This document shows, one piece after another, positions 50,197 to 59,239 of a DNA stretch of 64,000 bases. Below the pieces are notes generated by a model, which was not told the origin of the DNA, ran no database searches, and saw only the letters and a list, made by a program, of their open reading frames with translations. Positions within the stretch are counted from its first letter, which is position 1. Each line of letters begins with the position of its first letter. Source of the DNA: Sphingopyxis sp. Root154 (lineage in GTDB: Bacteria > Pseudomonadota > Alphaproteobacteria > Sphingomonadales > Sphingomonadaceae); contig NZ_LMGI01000002.1 in NCBI RefSeq assembly GCF_001427105.1, forward strand, positions 2,022,450 through 2,086,449. The letters run 5' to 3'. Position numbers and translations under genes: made by a program.

Positions 50197-51709
50197 GCCG
50201 ATCGGCCGCCGTGCGCTTCTGGCAACGGCCGGCAGCTCGCTCCTCCTTTCAGCCGTTGGGCGGGCCGAGGTCTTCACGCCGGTTCATCATATCGGAGCGG
50301 TGAGCGCGTCCGACGGCGACTATCGTTCGGGCGCATTCCGCAGCTTTGGCGACAGCCAGTCCTGGGCTTTCACGGGCATCCGCTATGGCCGCGCCGAGCG
50401 TTTTCGGGCTCCGGTCGCCATGACGAAGGCCGAGCAATTGCGGGGCGACATTTTTGGTCCCGCCTGTCCCCAAACGGGTGGCCGCTATCAGCCGCAGGGC
50501 GAGGACTGCCTGTTCCTCAATGTCTGGACGCCCGATATTGAAAAGCCCGCAAAGCGCCCCGTGATGGTCTATTTCCACGGCGGTGCCTATTCGACCGGCA
50601 GCGTCACCGACCCGGTCAACGACGGCGCGAACCTGGCGGCGCGTGGCGATGTCGTCGTTGTGACCGTCAACCACCGCCTCAACGCGCTGGGCTATCTCTA
50701 CCTCGCCGGGCTCGACCCGCGCTTTCCCGACAGCGGCAATGCGGGACAGCTCGACCTGATCGTGGCGCTGCAATGGGTCCAGCGCAATATTGCGGCGTTC
50801 GGCGGCGACCCCGCGAACGTCACCGTCTTCGGCCAGTCGGGCGGCGGTGCGAAGATCGCGACACTGATGGCGATGCCCGAAGCCAAGGGCCTGTTCCACA
50901 AGGCGATCACGATGAGCGGGCAACAGGTCACCGCCTCGGGGCCGCTCAACGCGACCAAACGTGCGCAGGCGTTTCTGGGCAAGCTGGGGGAGGGCGTCGA
51001 CCCCGCGACCGCGCCGGTCGAGCAGCTCGTCGCAGCGCTATCGGCGACCGACCCGGTGCTCGGCGGCGGCGTCTATATGGGCCCGGTGCTCGACATGACG
51101 CATCTGACGCGCCACCCCTTCTGGCCCGACGCCGCGCCGCAGTCGCTTGGCATCCCGATGATGCTCGGCAATACGGTGATGGAAACGCGCGCCTTCTATG
51201 CGCCCGATAGCAAGCAACTCGCGGGGCTCGATTTCGGCAATCTTGCCGCGCGCATCGCGCCCGAGATGCGCATCGACATCGAACCCTCATGGGTCGTTGG
51301 CCAGTTCCGCGCGCGCTATCCGACGGCCGTGCCGCTCGACCTCTTCCACCGCATCGTCACCGCGGCGCGCAGCTGGCGCGGGCAGGTCGAGGAGGCCGAG
51401 GCGCGCGCGCGCGCCGGCCATCCGGGCTTCGTCTATCAGCTCGATTTCGAAAGCGCGAAACATGCCGACGATATCGCGCTCAGCTTCGGCACGACCCCCG
51501 ATCCCGCCCCTGCGCAGCAGGCGATGAGCGACCGCGTGATGGATGCCTTCGTCCGTTTTGCCCGCACGGGGAATCCGGGCTGGCCGGCCTATGATCGGGC
51601 GAAGCGTCAGACGATGGTCTTCGATACGGAGAGCCGCGTCGAAAAGGATCCGCGCAAGTGGGAACGCGAGCTGTTCGCGCGGGTGCCTTATATCCAGCCG
51701 GGCAGCTAG
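50183..51709 (+). CDS. Type-B carboxylesterase, exported (putative pectin-related esterase)
   Basis: A ~508-aa carboxylesterase of the alpha/beta-hydrolase fold. It has GRRALLATAG in a likely Tat-type or Sec signal, the family block GEDCLFLNVWTPD, the oxyanion loop YFHGGAYS near residue 131 and the nucleophile S219 in FGQSGGGAKIA (a variant of FGESAGG). A late FVRFARTGNPGWPAYD is typical of the family. The frame is open far upstream inside kdgK; the ATG at 50183 starts the signal. In this cluster it may remove methyl, acetyl or aromatic esters from pectin, but the substrate is inferred. Confidence 0.86.
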   Translation: MSGAEPIGRRALLATAGSSLLLSAVGRAEVFTPVHHIGAVSASDGDYRSGAFRSFGDSQSWAFTGIRYGRAERFRAPVAMTKAEQLRGDIFGPACPQTGGRYQPQGEDCLFLNVWTPDIEKPAKRPVMVYFHGGAYSTGSVTDPVNDGANLAARGDVVVVTVNHRLNALGYLYLAGLDPRFPDSGNAGQLDLIVALQWVQRNIAAFGGDPANVTVFGQSGGGAKIATLMAMPEAKGLFHKAITMSGQQVTASGPLNATKRAQAFLGKLGEGVDPATAPVEQLVAALSATDPVLGGGVYMGPVLDMTHLTRHPFWPDAAPQSLGIPMMLGNTVMETRAFYAPDSKQLAGLDFGNLAARIAPEMRIDIEPSWVVGQFRARYPTAVPLDLFHRIVTAARSWRGQVEEAEARARAGHPGFVYQLDFESAKHADDIALSFGTTPDPAPAQQAMSDRVMDAFVRFARTGNPGWPAYDRAKRQTMVFDTESRVEKDPRKWERELFARVPYIQPGS

Positions 51710-52686
51710 ACGATCTTGTGCGATCCGAGCCAGTTCCACAGCAGCTCGGGCCAGATCGCAACAGGCAGCCCCGCCGCCTTCATCAGCCCGAAGCCGTGTT
51801 CGCCGCGCTCGAAGAAATGCGCCTCGCACGGCGCGCCGATGCCGCGCGTCGCTTCGCGCAGCCGCACGCTGTTCGCGACCTTCACCACGCTGTCGTCCTC
51901 GGCGTGGAGCAACCACAGCGGGGGCTGGTCGGAGCGGACATTGCGCTCGGGCGAGTAGAGTTTCTCGCGCGCCGCGTCGGGGTTGGCGCCGATCAGCTTC
52001 TCGCGGCTCACCGCATGCGCGATCGCCGGGTCCATCGACACGACGGGATAGATGGCCGCGAGCGCATCAGGCCGCGCCGGCTGGGCGTCGGCCGCGTCGA
52101 CCGGATCATAAACCCTGGCGTCGAAGCGCGTGAGCAGGCTCGTCGCGACCTGACCGCCCGCCGAGAAGCCGCCGAAGACGACACGCGCCGGATCGATTCC
52201 GTCAGCACCCGCACGGCTGCGAACCAGCCGCACCGCGCGCTGCGCATCGGCGAGCGGCACATCGGCGCCGTTCGTCCAGCCGTCACCGGGCAGGCGATAG
52301 AAGAGGACATAGGCGGTAACGCCGCGCTCGCGCAGCCAGCGCGCGAGCTCATACCCCTCCTTGTCGACCACGACATAGCGATAACCGCCGCCAGGCGCGA
52401 GGATCACCGCCGCGCCGTTGGGCTTTGCGGGACGGAAGATGTCGAGCCGCGGGCGCGTGATGCCTTGCAGCATCCGGTCACTCGCATTCGGATCTTCGCT
52501 GCGCTGGACGATCGCTTCGACGAGCCCCGCGGGCGGTCGCACATGGCCCGCGGGCCAGAGCGCGAAACTCGCGTCCGGCCGGACGCCGACGGGGCGGCTG
52601 ACGTCGGGCGGAGGGATCGCGGACACTCTCGCGGCGAGCGGCAGCGAGATCCCGGAGGTGAGCAGCGCGCGGCGGTCGAACGTCAT
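51706..52686 (-). CDS. Alpha/beta hydrolase, putative acetylesterase
   Basis: A ~326-aa secreted alpha/beta hydrolase of the BD-FAE/acetyl-xylan-esterase-like group. It has a signal (DRRALLTSGISLPLAARVSA), the oxyanion motif APGGGYRYVV, the nucleophile in VFGGFSAGGQVATS, an acid in LHAEDDSVVK and the histidine in FERGEHGFGL, so the triad is complete. The ATG overlaps the upstream cupin stop (ATGA) with GGGGAG just before. In the pectate lyase-cupin-hydrolase operon it probably deacetylates pectin (inference). Its end overlaps the convergent esterase by 4 nt. Confidence 0.88.
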   Translation of the reverse strand: MTFDRRALLTSGISLPLAARVSAIPPPDVSRPVGVRPDASFALWPAGHVRPPAGLVEAIVQRSEDPNASDRMLQGITRPRLDIFRPAKPNGAAVILAPGGGYRYVVVDKEGYELARWLRERGVTAYVLFYRLPGDGWTNGADVPLADAQRAVRLVRSRAGADGIDPARVVFGGFSAGGQVATSLLTRFDARVYDPVDAADAQPARPDALAAIYPVVSMDPAIAHAVSREKLIGANPDAAREKLYSPERNVRSDQPPLWLLHAEDDSVVKVANSVRLREATRGIGAPCEAHFFERGEHGFGLMKAAGLPVAIWPELLWNWLGSHKIV

Positions 52687-53084
52687 TCGCTCCCCGCCTT
52701 GTTCGGATAGGCGATAATTAGCACCAGCGGCTCGCGCCCTGTCTGGCGGATACCGACCTTCGCGCCCTTGTAGAGCCACGCGGCGGTACCCGTTTTCAGC
52801 TCCTTCTCCTCGCCGTCCGAATGGACCACGCCGGTGCCCGAGAGGACATAATAGATTTCGTCATGGTCGATCGGATGCACGCCGATCTCCGCGCCGACAT
52901 GCAGCGCGCGCTTGCGGAATTCGAAGCTGCGCGGGGCGGGAACCGCATCGCTGATCCGGTATGCGGTCGACATGCCGATCGAGCCGTGCGGCGGCGCTTC
53001 CTCGCGCACCGTCGCCGCTTCGTCGATCAAGACCATCGCGGGGGCGGCGGCGCCGGCAAGCAACAGGGCAAGAAGCGCGCTCAT
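52683..53084 (-). CDS. Small cupin protein with signal peptide (KdgF-like role possible)
   Basis: A ~133-aa single-domain cupin. After a hydrophobic N-terminus (MSALLALLLAGAAAPAM) it has the metal-site region HVGAEIGVHPIDHDEIYYVLSGTGVVHSDGEE, with the H-x4-H and E of cupin motif 1. KdgF cupins speed linearisation of 4,5-unsaturated galacturonate and often sit with pectate lyases, so a KdgF role is attractive. Here the apparent signal peptide would put it in the periplasm. The frame is open upstream through the pectate lyase end; the ATG at 53084, 2 nt after the lyase stop, is preferred. Confidence 0.78.
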   Translation of the reverse strand: MSALLALLLAGAAAPAMVLIDEAATVREEAPPHGSIGMSTAYRISDAVPAPRSFEFRKRALHVGAEIGVHPIDHDEIYYVLSGTGVVHSDGEEKELKTGTAAWLYKGAKVGIRQTGREPLVLIIAYPNKAGSE

Positions 53085-53086
53085 CG

Positions 53087-54460
53087 TCAATTCGCCGTCC
53101 GCGACGCACGGTCGCGCGCCGACAGATTTTCCTGCGGCAGCGGGGCGGTCTGGCCCGGATAGCGGCCCGACTTCGGCGCCATTGTCGCAAGGTCCCACTC
53201 GGACGCGACAAAAGGCGCGCGTACTTCCTTGACCTTGGGGTAGCCGCTCACTTCCTTCTCATCGTCGATCACTTCACCGCGCCCCTCGGCGACGAAAAAG
53301 AGCACGCGGATCTCTTCGGCATCGCGCGCCCAGGGCCGCGCGCCGGCGGTGGACAACACCGAGGTTTCGACGTCGCGCACCGGCAGGATGGTGTAACCGC
53401 CGACCGGCGCGAGCGGTGCTTTCGCCCGGATCAGCTTGGCCTGCGTCTCGCCATAGCGCCCGAATTCGGGAAGCGGCTGGCCGTGGCGATCGACTGCCAG
53501 ATTGTCCTTGCCATAATATTCGAGGTCGCCGTCGCCACCGAGCATCAGAAAGGGCAGGCGTTCGTCGGTGTCGTTGCCGCCGCGCATCACATTGCCGACC
53601 GCGGTTATCTGACCCGTTACATAGTCGTGCCCGACCCATTCAAGGTTCATCAGGTTGTAATGCACCGCGCGGTGCTGCGGGTTATAGATCAGATTGTTGA
53701 TCATCAGCGCCTGTCCGCCGCCCTTGATCAGCGGGTTGCGCTCGACATTATGCGCCCAGACATTGCGGTAAAAGACGATGCCCGTCGCATTGTCGTGGAT
53801 CAGCGATCCCTTGCTGTGCTCGCCTTTCGGATGGCTCGCATCGGCGAGTCCCTCGGCGGCAAGGTTGTTCGAGAAGGTGATGTTGTGGCTCGTGCCCCGC
53901 CGCCACTCATCGACGCTCTTGCCGGTGAAGCGCGGCCCCGACGCCGACATATTTTCGTCGATCCCCCACATCAAAGTACAGTGGTCGACGATGACATTAT
54001 GCGCCGCGACGGTCGAGAAGGTGTCGGCTTCCCACCCGCTGCGCTTCGGCTGGCCGTCGACGCCCGTGTAGACACGCAAGTGGCGCATCACGACGTCGTG
54101 CGTCTTCACATCGATCCCGGTGCGGATGAGGGTGATGCCGGGTCCGGGCGCGGTTTGACCGGCGATCGTCAGGAACGGATATTTGATCTCGATCGGCGTG
54201 CGCGCCATGTCGATCACGCCGCCGACCTCGAATACGATGATGCGCGGCCCCGGCGTCTCGATCGCCGCCTTCAGCGACCCGGGACCGTCGGGCGCGAGCG
54301 TGGTCACGCGCAATATCTGCCCGCCGCGTCCGCCCGGGGTCTGCGCCGCCGGGCCGACCGCGCCGGGGAAGGCGAGCGGCGTCGTCTCGGCTGCCATTGC
54401 TGAACCCGATGACAGGCTAAGGGCCAGAAAAAGCGCAGTTATCCATGGCTTTTTGGGCAT
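53087..54460 (-). CDS. Pectate lyase, polysaccharide lyase family 1 type
   Basis: A ~457-aa secreted pectate lyase that cleaves polygalacturonate by beta-elimination to unsaturated products. It has a Sec signal (ITALFLALSLSSGSAMA), the start of the beta-helix (AFPGAVGPAAQTPGGRGGQILRVTTL), and the PL1 block NVIVDHCTLMWGIDENM, followed by further helix coils (SHNITFSNNLAAEGL; GIVFYRNVWAHNVERNPLI). GGAG lies 7 nt before the ATG used; an ATG at 54478 has no such site. It heads a three-gene operon and has two ACCGGT operators upstream. Confidence 0.92.
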   Translation of the reverse strand: MPKKPWITALFLALSLSSGSAMAAETTPLAFPGAVGPAAQTPGGRGGQILRVTTLAPDGPGSLKAAIETPGPRIIVFEVGGVIDMARTPIEIKYPFLTIAGQTAPGPGITLIRTGIDVKTHDVVMRHLRVYTGVDGQPKRSGWEADTFSTVAAHNVIVDHCTLMWGIDENMSASGPRFTGKSVDEWRRGTSHNITFSNNLAAEGLADASHPKGEHSKGSLIHDNATGIVFYRNVWAHNVERNPLIKGGGQALMINNLIYNPQHRAVHYNLMNLEWVGHDYVTGQITAVGNVMRGGNDTDERLPFLMLGGDGDLEYYGKDNLAVDRHGQPLPEFGRYGETQAKLIRAKAPLAPVGGYTILPVRDVETSVLSTAGARPWARDAEEIRVLFFVAEGRGEVIDDEKEVSGYPKVKEVRAPFVASEWDLATMAPKSGRYPGQTAPLPQENLSARDRASRTAN

Positions 54461-54516
54461 CCTGTCTCTCCTCTTCATTGGGGTATTGACATGTTCGTCG
54501 CAATCCGCAATCTTTC

Positions 54517-54531
54517 TGACACCGGTTACCC
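54517..54531. promoter_or_regulatory. LacI-type operator 3 (pectate lyase/TonB receptor 2)
   Basis: TGACACCGGTTACCC, matching operators 1 and 2 at 14 of 15 bases. It starts 31 nt after the start of a plus-strand TTGACA hexamer (54486-54491), the same layout as at TonB receptor 1. Confidence 0.78.
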
Positions 54532-54659
54532 CAATCGGTCAACGAGAAAATATTTCCAAGGGAGAGGGTCTGATCCGGTTCGCCGCATGTGACGGCGGCC
54601 GCCATCAACCTCTGAATAATCGACGGATGAAGCGGTTTGCCAAATCGTTTTGTCCAGCA

Positions 54660-54674
54660 AAGTAACCGGTGTCA
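54660..54674. promoter_or_regulatory. LacI-type operator 4 (TonB receptor 2)
   Basis: AAGTAACCGGTGTCA, the same motif in reverse orientation, 143 nt (centre to centre) from operator 3. Two sites flanking one promoter region would allow DNA looping. Confidence 0.72.
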
Positions 54675-54719
54675 TTCCTTGCGCAAGCGGAGGCAACGGG
54701 GCGATAAGGGAGGATGATA

Positions 54720-57548
54720 ATGGCAATTCATGCAATGCGGAGCATTCGCACTCTGACCCGGCTGGCGTGCGGTGCATCGCTTGCCGTGCTGGCGGCCTCG
54801 CCGGCGTGGGCGCAGGACGCCGCTGCGGCGGCCGACGAAACCGTCGCGAGCGAGGACGAGATCGTCGTCACCGGCTTCCGCGCATCGCTGGGTGCCGCGC
54901 TCAACGTAAAACGCGAGTCGGTCGCCGCGGTCGACGCGATCGTCGCCGAAGACATCGCCAAATTCCCCGACCAGAATCTTGCCGAATCGCTGCAGCGCAT
55001 TCCCGGCATCACGATCCAGCGCGATGGCGGCGAAGGCCGCGGCATCACCGTGCGCGGGCTCGGCTCGCAATTCACCCGCGTCCGCGTCAACGGGCTCGAA
55101 ACAGTCGCGACCTCGACTGACGGCGCCTCGGCGAACCGCGACCGCGCGTTCGACTTCAACGTCTTCGCCTCCGAGCTGTTCAGCTCGATCGTCGTCCACA
55201 AGACCGCGTCGGCCGAACTCGACGAAGGCTCGCTCGGCGCGGTGGTCGACCTCAACACGGGCAATCCGCTCGCGGGCAAGGGTGGCTTCACCGCGGCGCT
55301 GTCGGCGCAGGGCAGCTACAACGACCTCTCCGAAAAGGTCGGTCCGCGCGCTGCCGGACTGCTCAGCTGGGTGAATGACGCTGGTACGCTCGGCTTTGCG
55401 GTGTCGGCCGCCTATTCCGACCAGAAGACGCTCGAACTCGGCAACAATTCGGTTCGCTGGGCGCAGGCGCGTTTCGACTCGGTCGATGGCACGCCGTGCT
55501 GGACCGCCGCCAATTCGGGCGGCACCTATATCCCGAGCGCTGCATGCAACGAGGTCTCGCTCGCCTTCCATCCGCGCATCCCGCGCTACGGCGAAATCGC
55601 GCACGACAAGAAGCGCCTCGGCATCACCGGGTCGATCCAGTTCGCGCCGAGCGATGCGACCAAAATCTCGCTCGACGGACTTTATTCGAGCTTCAAGCAC
55701 CAGCGCCGCGAGCGTTGGGCCGAGGTGCTGCTGCGCAGCAACGAACGCTCGATCAACGTCAGCGACTATGAAATCGACGGCGATAATAACATGATCTCGG
55801 CGACGCTCGACGACGCGTGGGTGCGCACCGAACATTATCTGCGCAAGGCGAAGACCGAATTTTGGCAGGTCGGCGCGACGTGGGACCAGGATGTCAGCGA
55901 TACGTTCCGCTTCACCCTGCTAGGCGGCATGTCGAAATCGACCGCGTCGATCCCGCTCGAAACGACGATCGTCTTCGACGACCGCGATGCGCAGGATTAT
56001 CGCTACGATTATAGCGACATGAAAAATCCGCTGCTGACCTTTGGCACCAGCGTCACCAATCCGGCGAATTTCCAGCTCGCCGAAATCCGCGACCGTCCGT
56101 CGGAAGTCGCGAACAAGTTCCGCACCGCGCAGCTGCGTACCGAATGGGACATCAGCGACGATTTCACGGTCAAGGCAGGCGGCGTCTATCGCCGCTTCGA
56201 CTTCTCCAGCATCGCGTTCACGCGCGACACCGTTGTGTGCGGCAACGGCGGCGTCGACCGCGTGCTCGGCACGCTCGCCTGCTCGCCGTCGTCGGCCTTC
56301 GGGCCGGCCGCGGTGTACGGTTTCCCGGTCAACTCGGGGCTCGCCGAGCTGTTCACGCTCGGCAAGGCGGGCCAGCCGTCGGGCACGACGACCGAGTGGC
56401 TGGTTGCCAATCTCGACGCGACGACGGCTTTCACCAAGCTTTACGACCGCGTCGCCGCGGTCGACGCCGGTAACAACCGCGCCGTGCGCGAAGAGGTCAC
56501 CGGCGGCTATCTGCAGTTCGATGCCAAGGGCGAGCTTGGCGGCCTTCGCTATGCGCTGAACGCCGGGGTGCGCTATGTCCACACCGACCAGAGGTCGAGC
56601 GGGCTGAGCAGCGGGGCGGCGGTGACTGTCGAGCGCAGCTATGAAGACTGGCTGCCGTCGATGAACCTCGCGCTGTTCCCGCACGACGACATCATCATTC
56701 GCGCCGCGGTTGCCGATGTGATGACGCGCCCGACGCTCGGCAATCTGACCCCCGGCGGAACCGTCGACGGGTTCAACTATCGCATCAACTACGGCAACCC
56801 GTTCCTCGATCCGTTCCGCGCGACCGCCTATGACATTGCGTTCGAATGGTATTTCGCACCGCAGTCGATCTTCTCGGTCGCGCTGTTCAAGAAGGACATC
56901 GCCAGCTTCCCGGTCGCGACGACCACCAGCGGCACCTTTGCCTCGACCGGCCTGCCGACGTCGATCATTCCGCCGAGCAGCCCGGCGTCGATCAATCCCG
57001 AGGGCCAGATCTGGACGATCAACTCGATCGGCAACGGCGAAGGCGCAAAGCTGAAAGGCATCGAAGTTTCGCTGCAGGCCCCGTTCAAATTCCTGCCGGG
57101 CTTCCTGTCGAACTTCGGCGGCATTGTGAACGCCACCTATGTCGACTCGGACGCCGATTATTCGGTCGCCGGTCCGTCGATCGTCCCGGGCGGCGCCAAC
57201 GTTGGCGCGATCCGCAACGGCACGCTCTTCAACCTGTCGAAGCGCGCCTATAACGGCACGCTCTATTATGACGACGGCAAGTTCAGCGCCCGCGCCTCGG
57301 TCAGCTATCGCAGCCGCTATGCCGACGCGAACAGCGGCACCGGCAACGTGTTCGAAGGCTATGGCTCGACGATCAACGTCGATGCGTCGGTCCGCTATGC
57401 GATCACCGACAATATCGAAATCTCGGTCGAGGGCATCAACCTGACCGACGAATATCGCTATCGCTTCACCGATATCGACGCCGATCGCAATTACGAGAAT
57501 AACCATTTCGGCCGCACCTTCCTGTTCGGCGCGCGCGTCAAGATCTGA
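54720..57548 (+). CDS. TonB-dependent receptor 2 (pectin-product uptake, inferred)
   Basis: A ~942-aa outer-membrane TonB-dependent transporter. It has a signal peptide (ending about SPAWA), a TonB-box-like DEIVVTGFRASL, a plug (AVDAIVAEDIAKFPDQNLAESLQRIPGITIQRDGGEGRGITVRGLG) and a long barrel ending FGRTFLFGARVKI. Its N-terminus (MAIHAMRSIRTLTRLACGASLAV) and its GGGAGGATGA leader closely resemble those of TonB receptor 1, so the two are paralogues. GGGAGG precedes the ATG used by 6 nt. Divergent from the pectate lyase operon with two shared operators; a terminator follows. Confidence 0.93.
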   Translation: MAIHAMRSIRTLTRLACGASLAVLAASPAWAQDAAAAADETVASEDEIVVTGFRASLGAALNVKRESVAAVDAIVAEDIAKFPDQNLAESLQRIPGITIQRDGGEGRGITVRGLGSQFTRVRVNGLETVATSTDGASANRDRAFDFNVFASELFSSIVVHKTASAELDEGSLGAVVDLNTGNPLAGKGGFTAALSAQGSYNDLSEKVGPRAAGLLSWVNDAGTLGFAVSAAYSDQKTLELGNNSVRWAQARFDSVDGTPCWTAANSGGTYIPSAACNEVSLAFHPRIPRYGEIAHDKKRLGITGSIQFAPSDATKISLDGLYSSFKHQRRERWAEVLLRSNERSINVSDYEIDGDNNMISATLDDAWVRTEHYLRKAKTEFWQVGATWDQDVSDTFRFTLLGGMSKSTASIPLETTIVFDDRDAQDYRYDYSDMKNPLLTFGTSVTNPANFQLAEIRDRPSEVANKFRTAQLRTEWDISDDFTVKAGGVYRRFDFSSIAFTRDTVVCGNGGVDRVLGTLACSPSSAFGPAAVYGFPVNSGLAELFTLGKAGQPSGTTTEWLVANLDATTAFTKLYDRVAAVDAGNNRAVREEVTGGYLQFDAKGELGGLRYALNAGVRYVHTDQRSSGLSSGAAVTVERSYEDWLPSMNLALFPHDDIIIRAAVADVMTRPTLGNLTPGGTVDGFNYRINYGNPFLDPFRATAYDIAFEWYFAPQSIFSVALFKKDIASFPVATTTSGTFASTGLPTSIIPPSSPASINPEGQIWTINSIGNGEGAKLKGIEVSLQAPFKFLPGFLSNFGGIVNATYVDSDADYSVAGPSIVPGGANVGAIRNGTLFNLSKRAYNGTLYYDDGKFSARASVSYRSRYADANSGTGNVFEGYGSTINVDASVRYAITDNIEISVEGINLTDEYRYRFTDIDADRNYENNHFGRTFLFGARVKI

Positions 57549-57570
57549 CGCCGACGGATTCGTCCCGGTG

Positions 57571-57613
57571 AGGCCCGGTTTCCGATTTCAGGGGGCCGGG
57601 CCTTTCTTTTTTT
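57571..57613 (+). terminator. Rho-independent terminator after TonB receptor 2
   Basis: An 8-bp stem (AGGCCCGG / CCGGGCCT) with a 17-nt loop, followed by TTCTTTTTTT. It lies just before the GH43 ribosome site, so expression of that gene may need read-through or its own promoter. Confidence 0.82.
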
Positions 57614-57625
57614 GAGGAGATACGC

Positions 57626-59239
57626 GTGACCGATCGCCGCGACATGCTCAAGCTCGCCGGGAGCGGTCTGATCGCGACCGGGCTGTCGGGCTTCGCCGCG
57701 CCCGCCGCATGGGCGACGGCGGCGCCCGCGTCTTCGGGTTCCGTTCCGGCGTGGGCCAAGGGCTTCGACGGCCAGCGCAAGGCCGATCTCGGCGACGGGC
57801 GCTTCCTCAATCCGGTCATGGCCGGCGACCATCCCGATCCGTCGATCCTGAAGGACGGCGGCGATTATTATATGACCTTCTCGACCTTCGATAGCTATCC
57901 GGGACTGGTCATCTGGCACTCGCGCGACCTGGTGAACTGGCGCCCGATTGGCCCCGCACTTCACAAGAATATCGGCGCGGTCTGGGCGCCCGAGTTGTGC
58001 AAGCACAAGGGCCGCTATTATCTCTACATCCCCACGAAAGGTCCGAACACCAGCTGGGTGATCTGGGCGGACAAGATCGGAGGGCCGTGGAGCGATCCGG
58101 TCGACCTGAACCTGCCCAACCATATCGACCCCGGCCACGCGGTCGGTGAAGACGGGTCGCGCTGGCTGTTCCTGTCGGGCGGCGACCGCGTGCGCCTGTC
58201 CGACGACGGCCTGTCGCGCGTCGGCGAACCCGAGCATGTCTATGATCCGTGGCGCTATCCCGCCGACTGGGTCGTCGAGGGCTTCGCGCCCGAGGGGCCG
58301 AAGATCACGCGCCGCGGCGACTATTATTACATGATCACCGCGGTCGGCGGCACCGCGGGTCCACCGACCGGCCATATGGTCATCGCGGCGCGCTCGAAAT
58401 CGATCCACGGGCCGTGGGAGAACTGCCCCGCGAACCCGCTCGTCCGCACCACATCGGCGGCCGAAAAATGGTGGTCGCGCGGCCATGCTACGCTGGTCGA
58501 GGGACCCGCGGGCGACTGGTGGAGCGTTTATCACGGCTTCGAAAACGGCTATTGGACGCTCGGCCGCCAGGCGCTGCTCGACCCGATCGAATGGACCCAC
58601 GACGGCTGGTTCCGCATGAAGGGTGGCGACCTGTCGCAGCCGATCGCCAAGCCCAAGGGCGGCGCGGTGGCGGGACCGCACGGCATGGCGCTGTCGGACG
58701 ATTTTACCGCGCTCGCGCTCGGCGCGAAATGGAATTTCTTCAAGCCCGCCGCCGACGAGCGCAGCCGCGCGCGCGTCGAGGATGGTGCGCTTATCCTCAC
58801 GGCACGCGGCAAGGCGCCGGTCGATTCCTCGCCCTTGCTGCTGATCGCGGGCGATCAGGCGTACCGCTTCGAATGCGATATCGAGATCGCGCCCGGCGGC
58901 ACCGCTGGCCTGATCCTCTTCTACGACGAGAAGCTCTATTGCGGGCTCGGCTTCGACGGCGAGCGCTTCGTCACACACCAATATGGCATCGAGCGCGCCC
59001 GCCCCGCCAACCCGCACGGGGCACGCATGCGGATGCGCGTCACCAACGATCGCCATATCGTCACCTATGACACCAGCGGCGACGGCGGGAAGACGTGGGT
59101 CCGATTCGATCGCGGCATGGAGGTGTCGGGCTATCACCATAATGTGCGCGGCGGCTTCCTGATGCTGCGCCCCGGCCTCTATTCGGCGGGCGAGGGCGAA
59201 GCGCGCTTCCGCAACTTCACCTTCCGCGCGCTCGATTAA
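57626..59239 (+). CDS. Glycoside hydrolase family 43-type enzyme, Tat-exported
   Basis: A 537-aa secreted hydrolase. It begins with a Tat signal (DRRDMLKLAGSGLIATGLSGF). The five-blade beta-propeller is shown by NPVMAGDHPDPSILKDGGDYYMTFSTF with the general-base aspartate, GAVWAPELCKHKGRYYLYIP, and VVEGFAPEGPKI with the likely acid glutamate. A C-terminal beta-sandwich domain covers about residues 350-537. GH43 members act on arabinan, xylan or galactan side chains, so it probably trims pectin side chains (inference). The start is GTG with GGAG 6 nt upstream. Its stop overlaps the convergent uxaA end. Confidence 0.88.
   Translation: MTDRRDMLKLAGSGLIATGLSGFAAPAAWATAAPASSGSVPAWAKGFDGQRKADLGDGRFLNPVMAGDHPDPSILKDGGDYYMTFSTFDSYPGLVIWHSRDLVNWRPIGPALHKNIGAVWAPELCKHKGRYYLYIPTKGPNTSWVIWADKIGGPWSDPVDLNLPNHIDPGHAVGEDGSRWLFLSGGDRVRLSDDGLSRVGEPEHVYDPWRYPADWVVEGFAPEGPKITRRGDYYYMITAVGGTAGPPTGHMVIAARSKSIHGPWENCPANPLVRTTSAAEKWWSRGHATLVEGPAGDWWSVYHGFENGYWTLGRQALLDPIEWTHDGWFRMKGGDLSQPIAKPKGGAVAGPHGMALSDDFTALALGAKWNFFKPAADERSRARVEDGALILTARGKAPVDSSPLLLIAGDQAYRFECDIEIAPGGTAGLILFYDEKLYCGLGFDGERFVTHQYGIERARPANPHGARMRMRVTNDRHIVTYDTSGDGGKTWVRFDRGMEVSGYHHNVRGGFLMLRPGLYSAGEGEARFRNFTFRALD

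Noticed and set aside
54650..54660. TTGTCCAGCAA as a further GntR-type box before TonB receptor 2
   Set aside because: It abuts a LacI-type operator in an attractive place, but the second half-site is GCAA instead of ACAA and the centre differs, so the match is too weak to claim.
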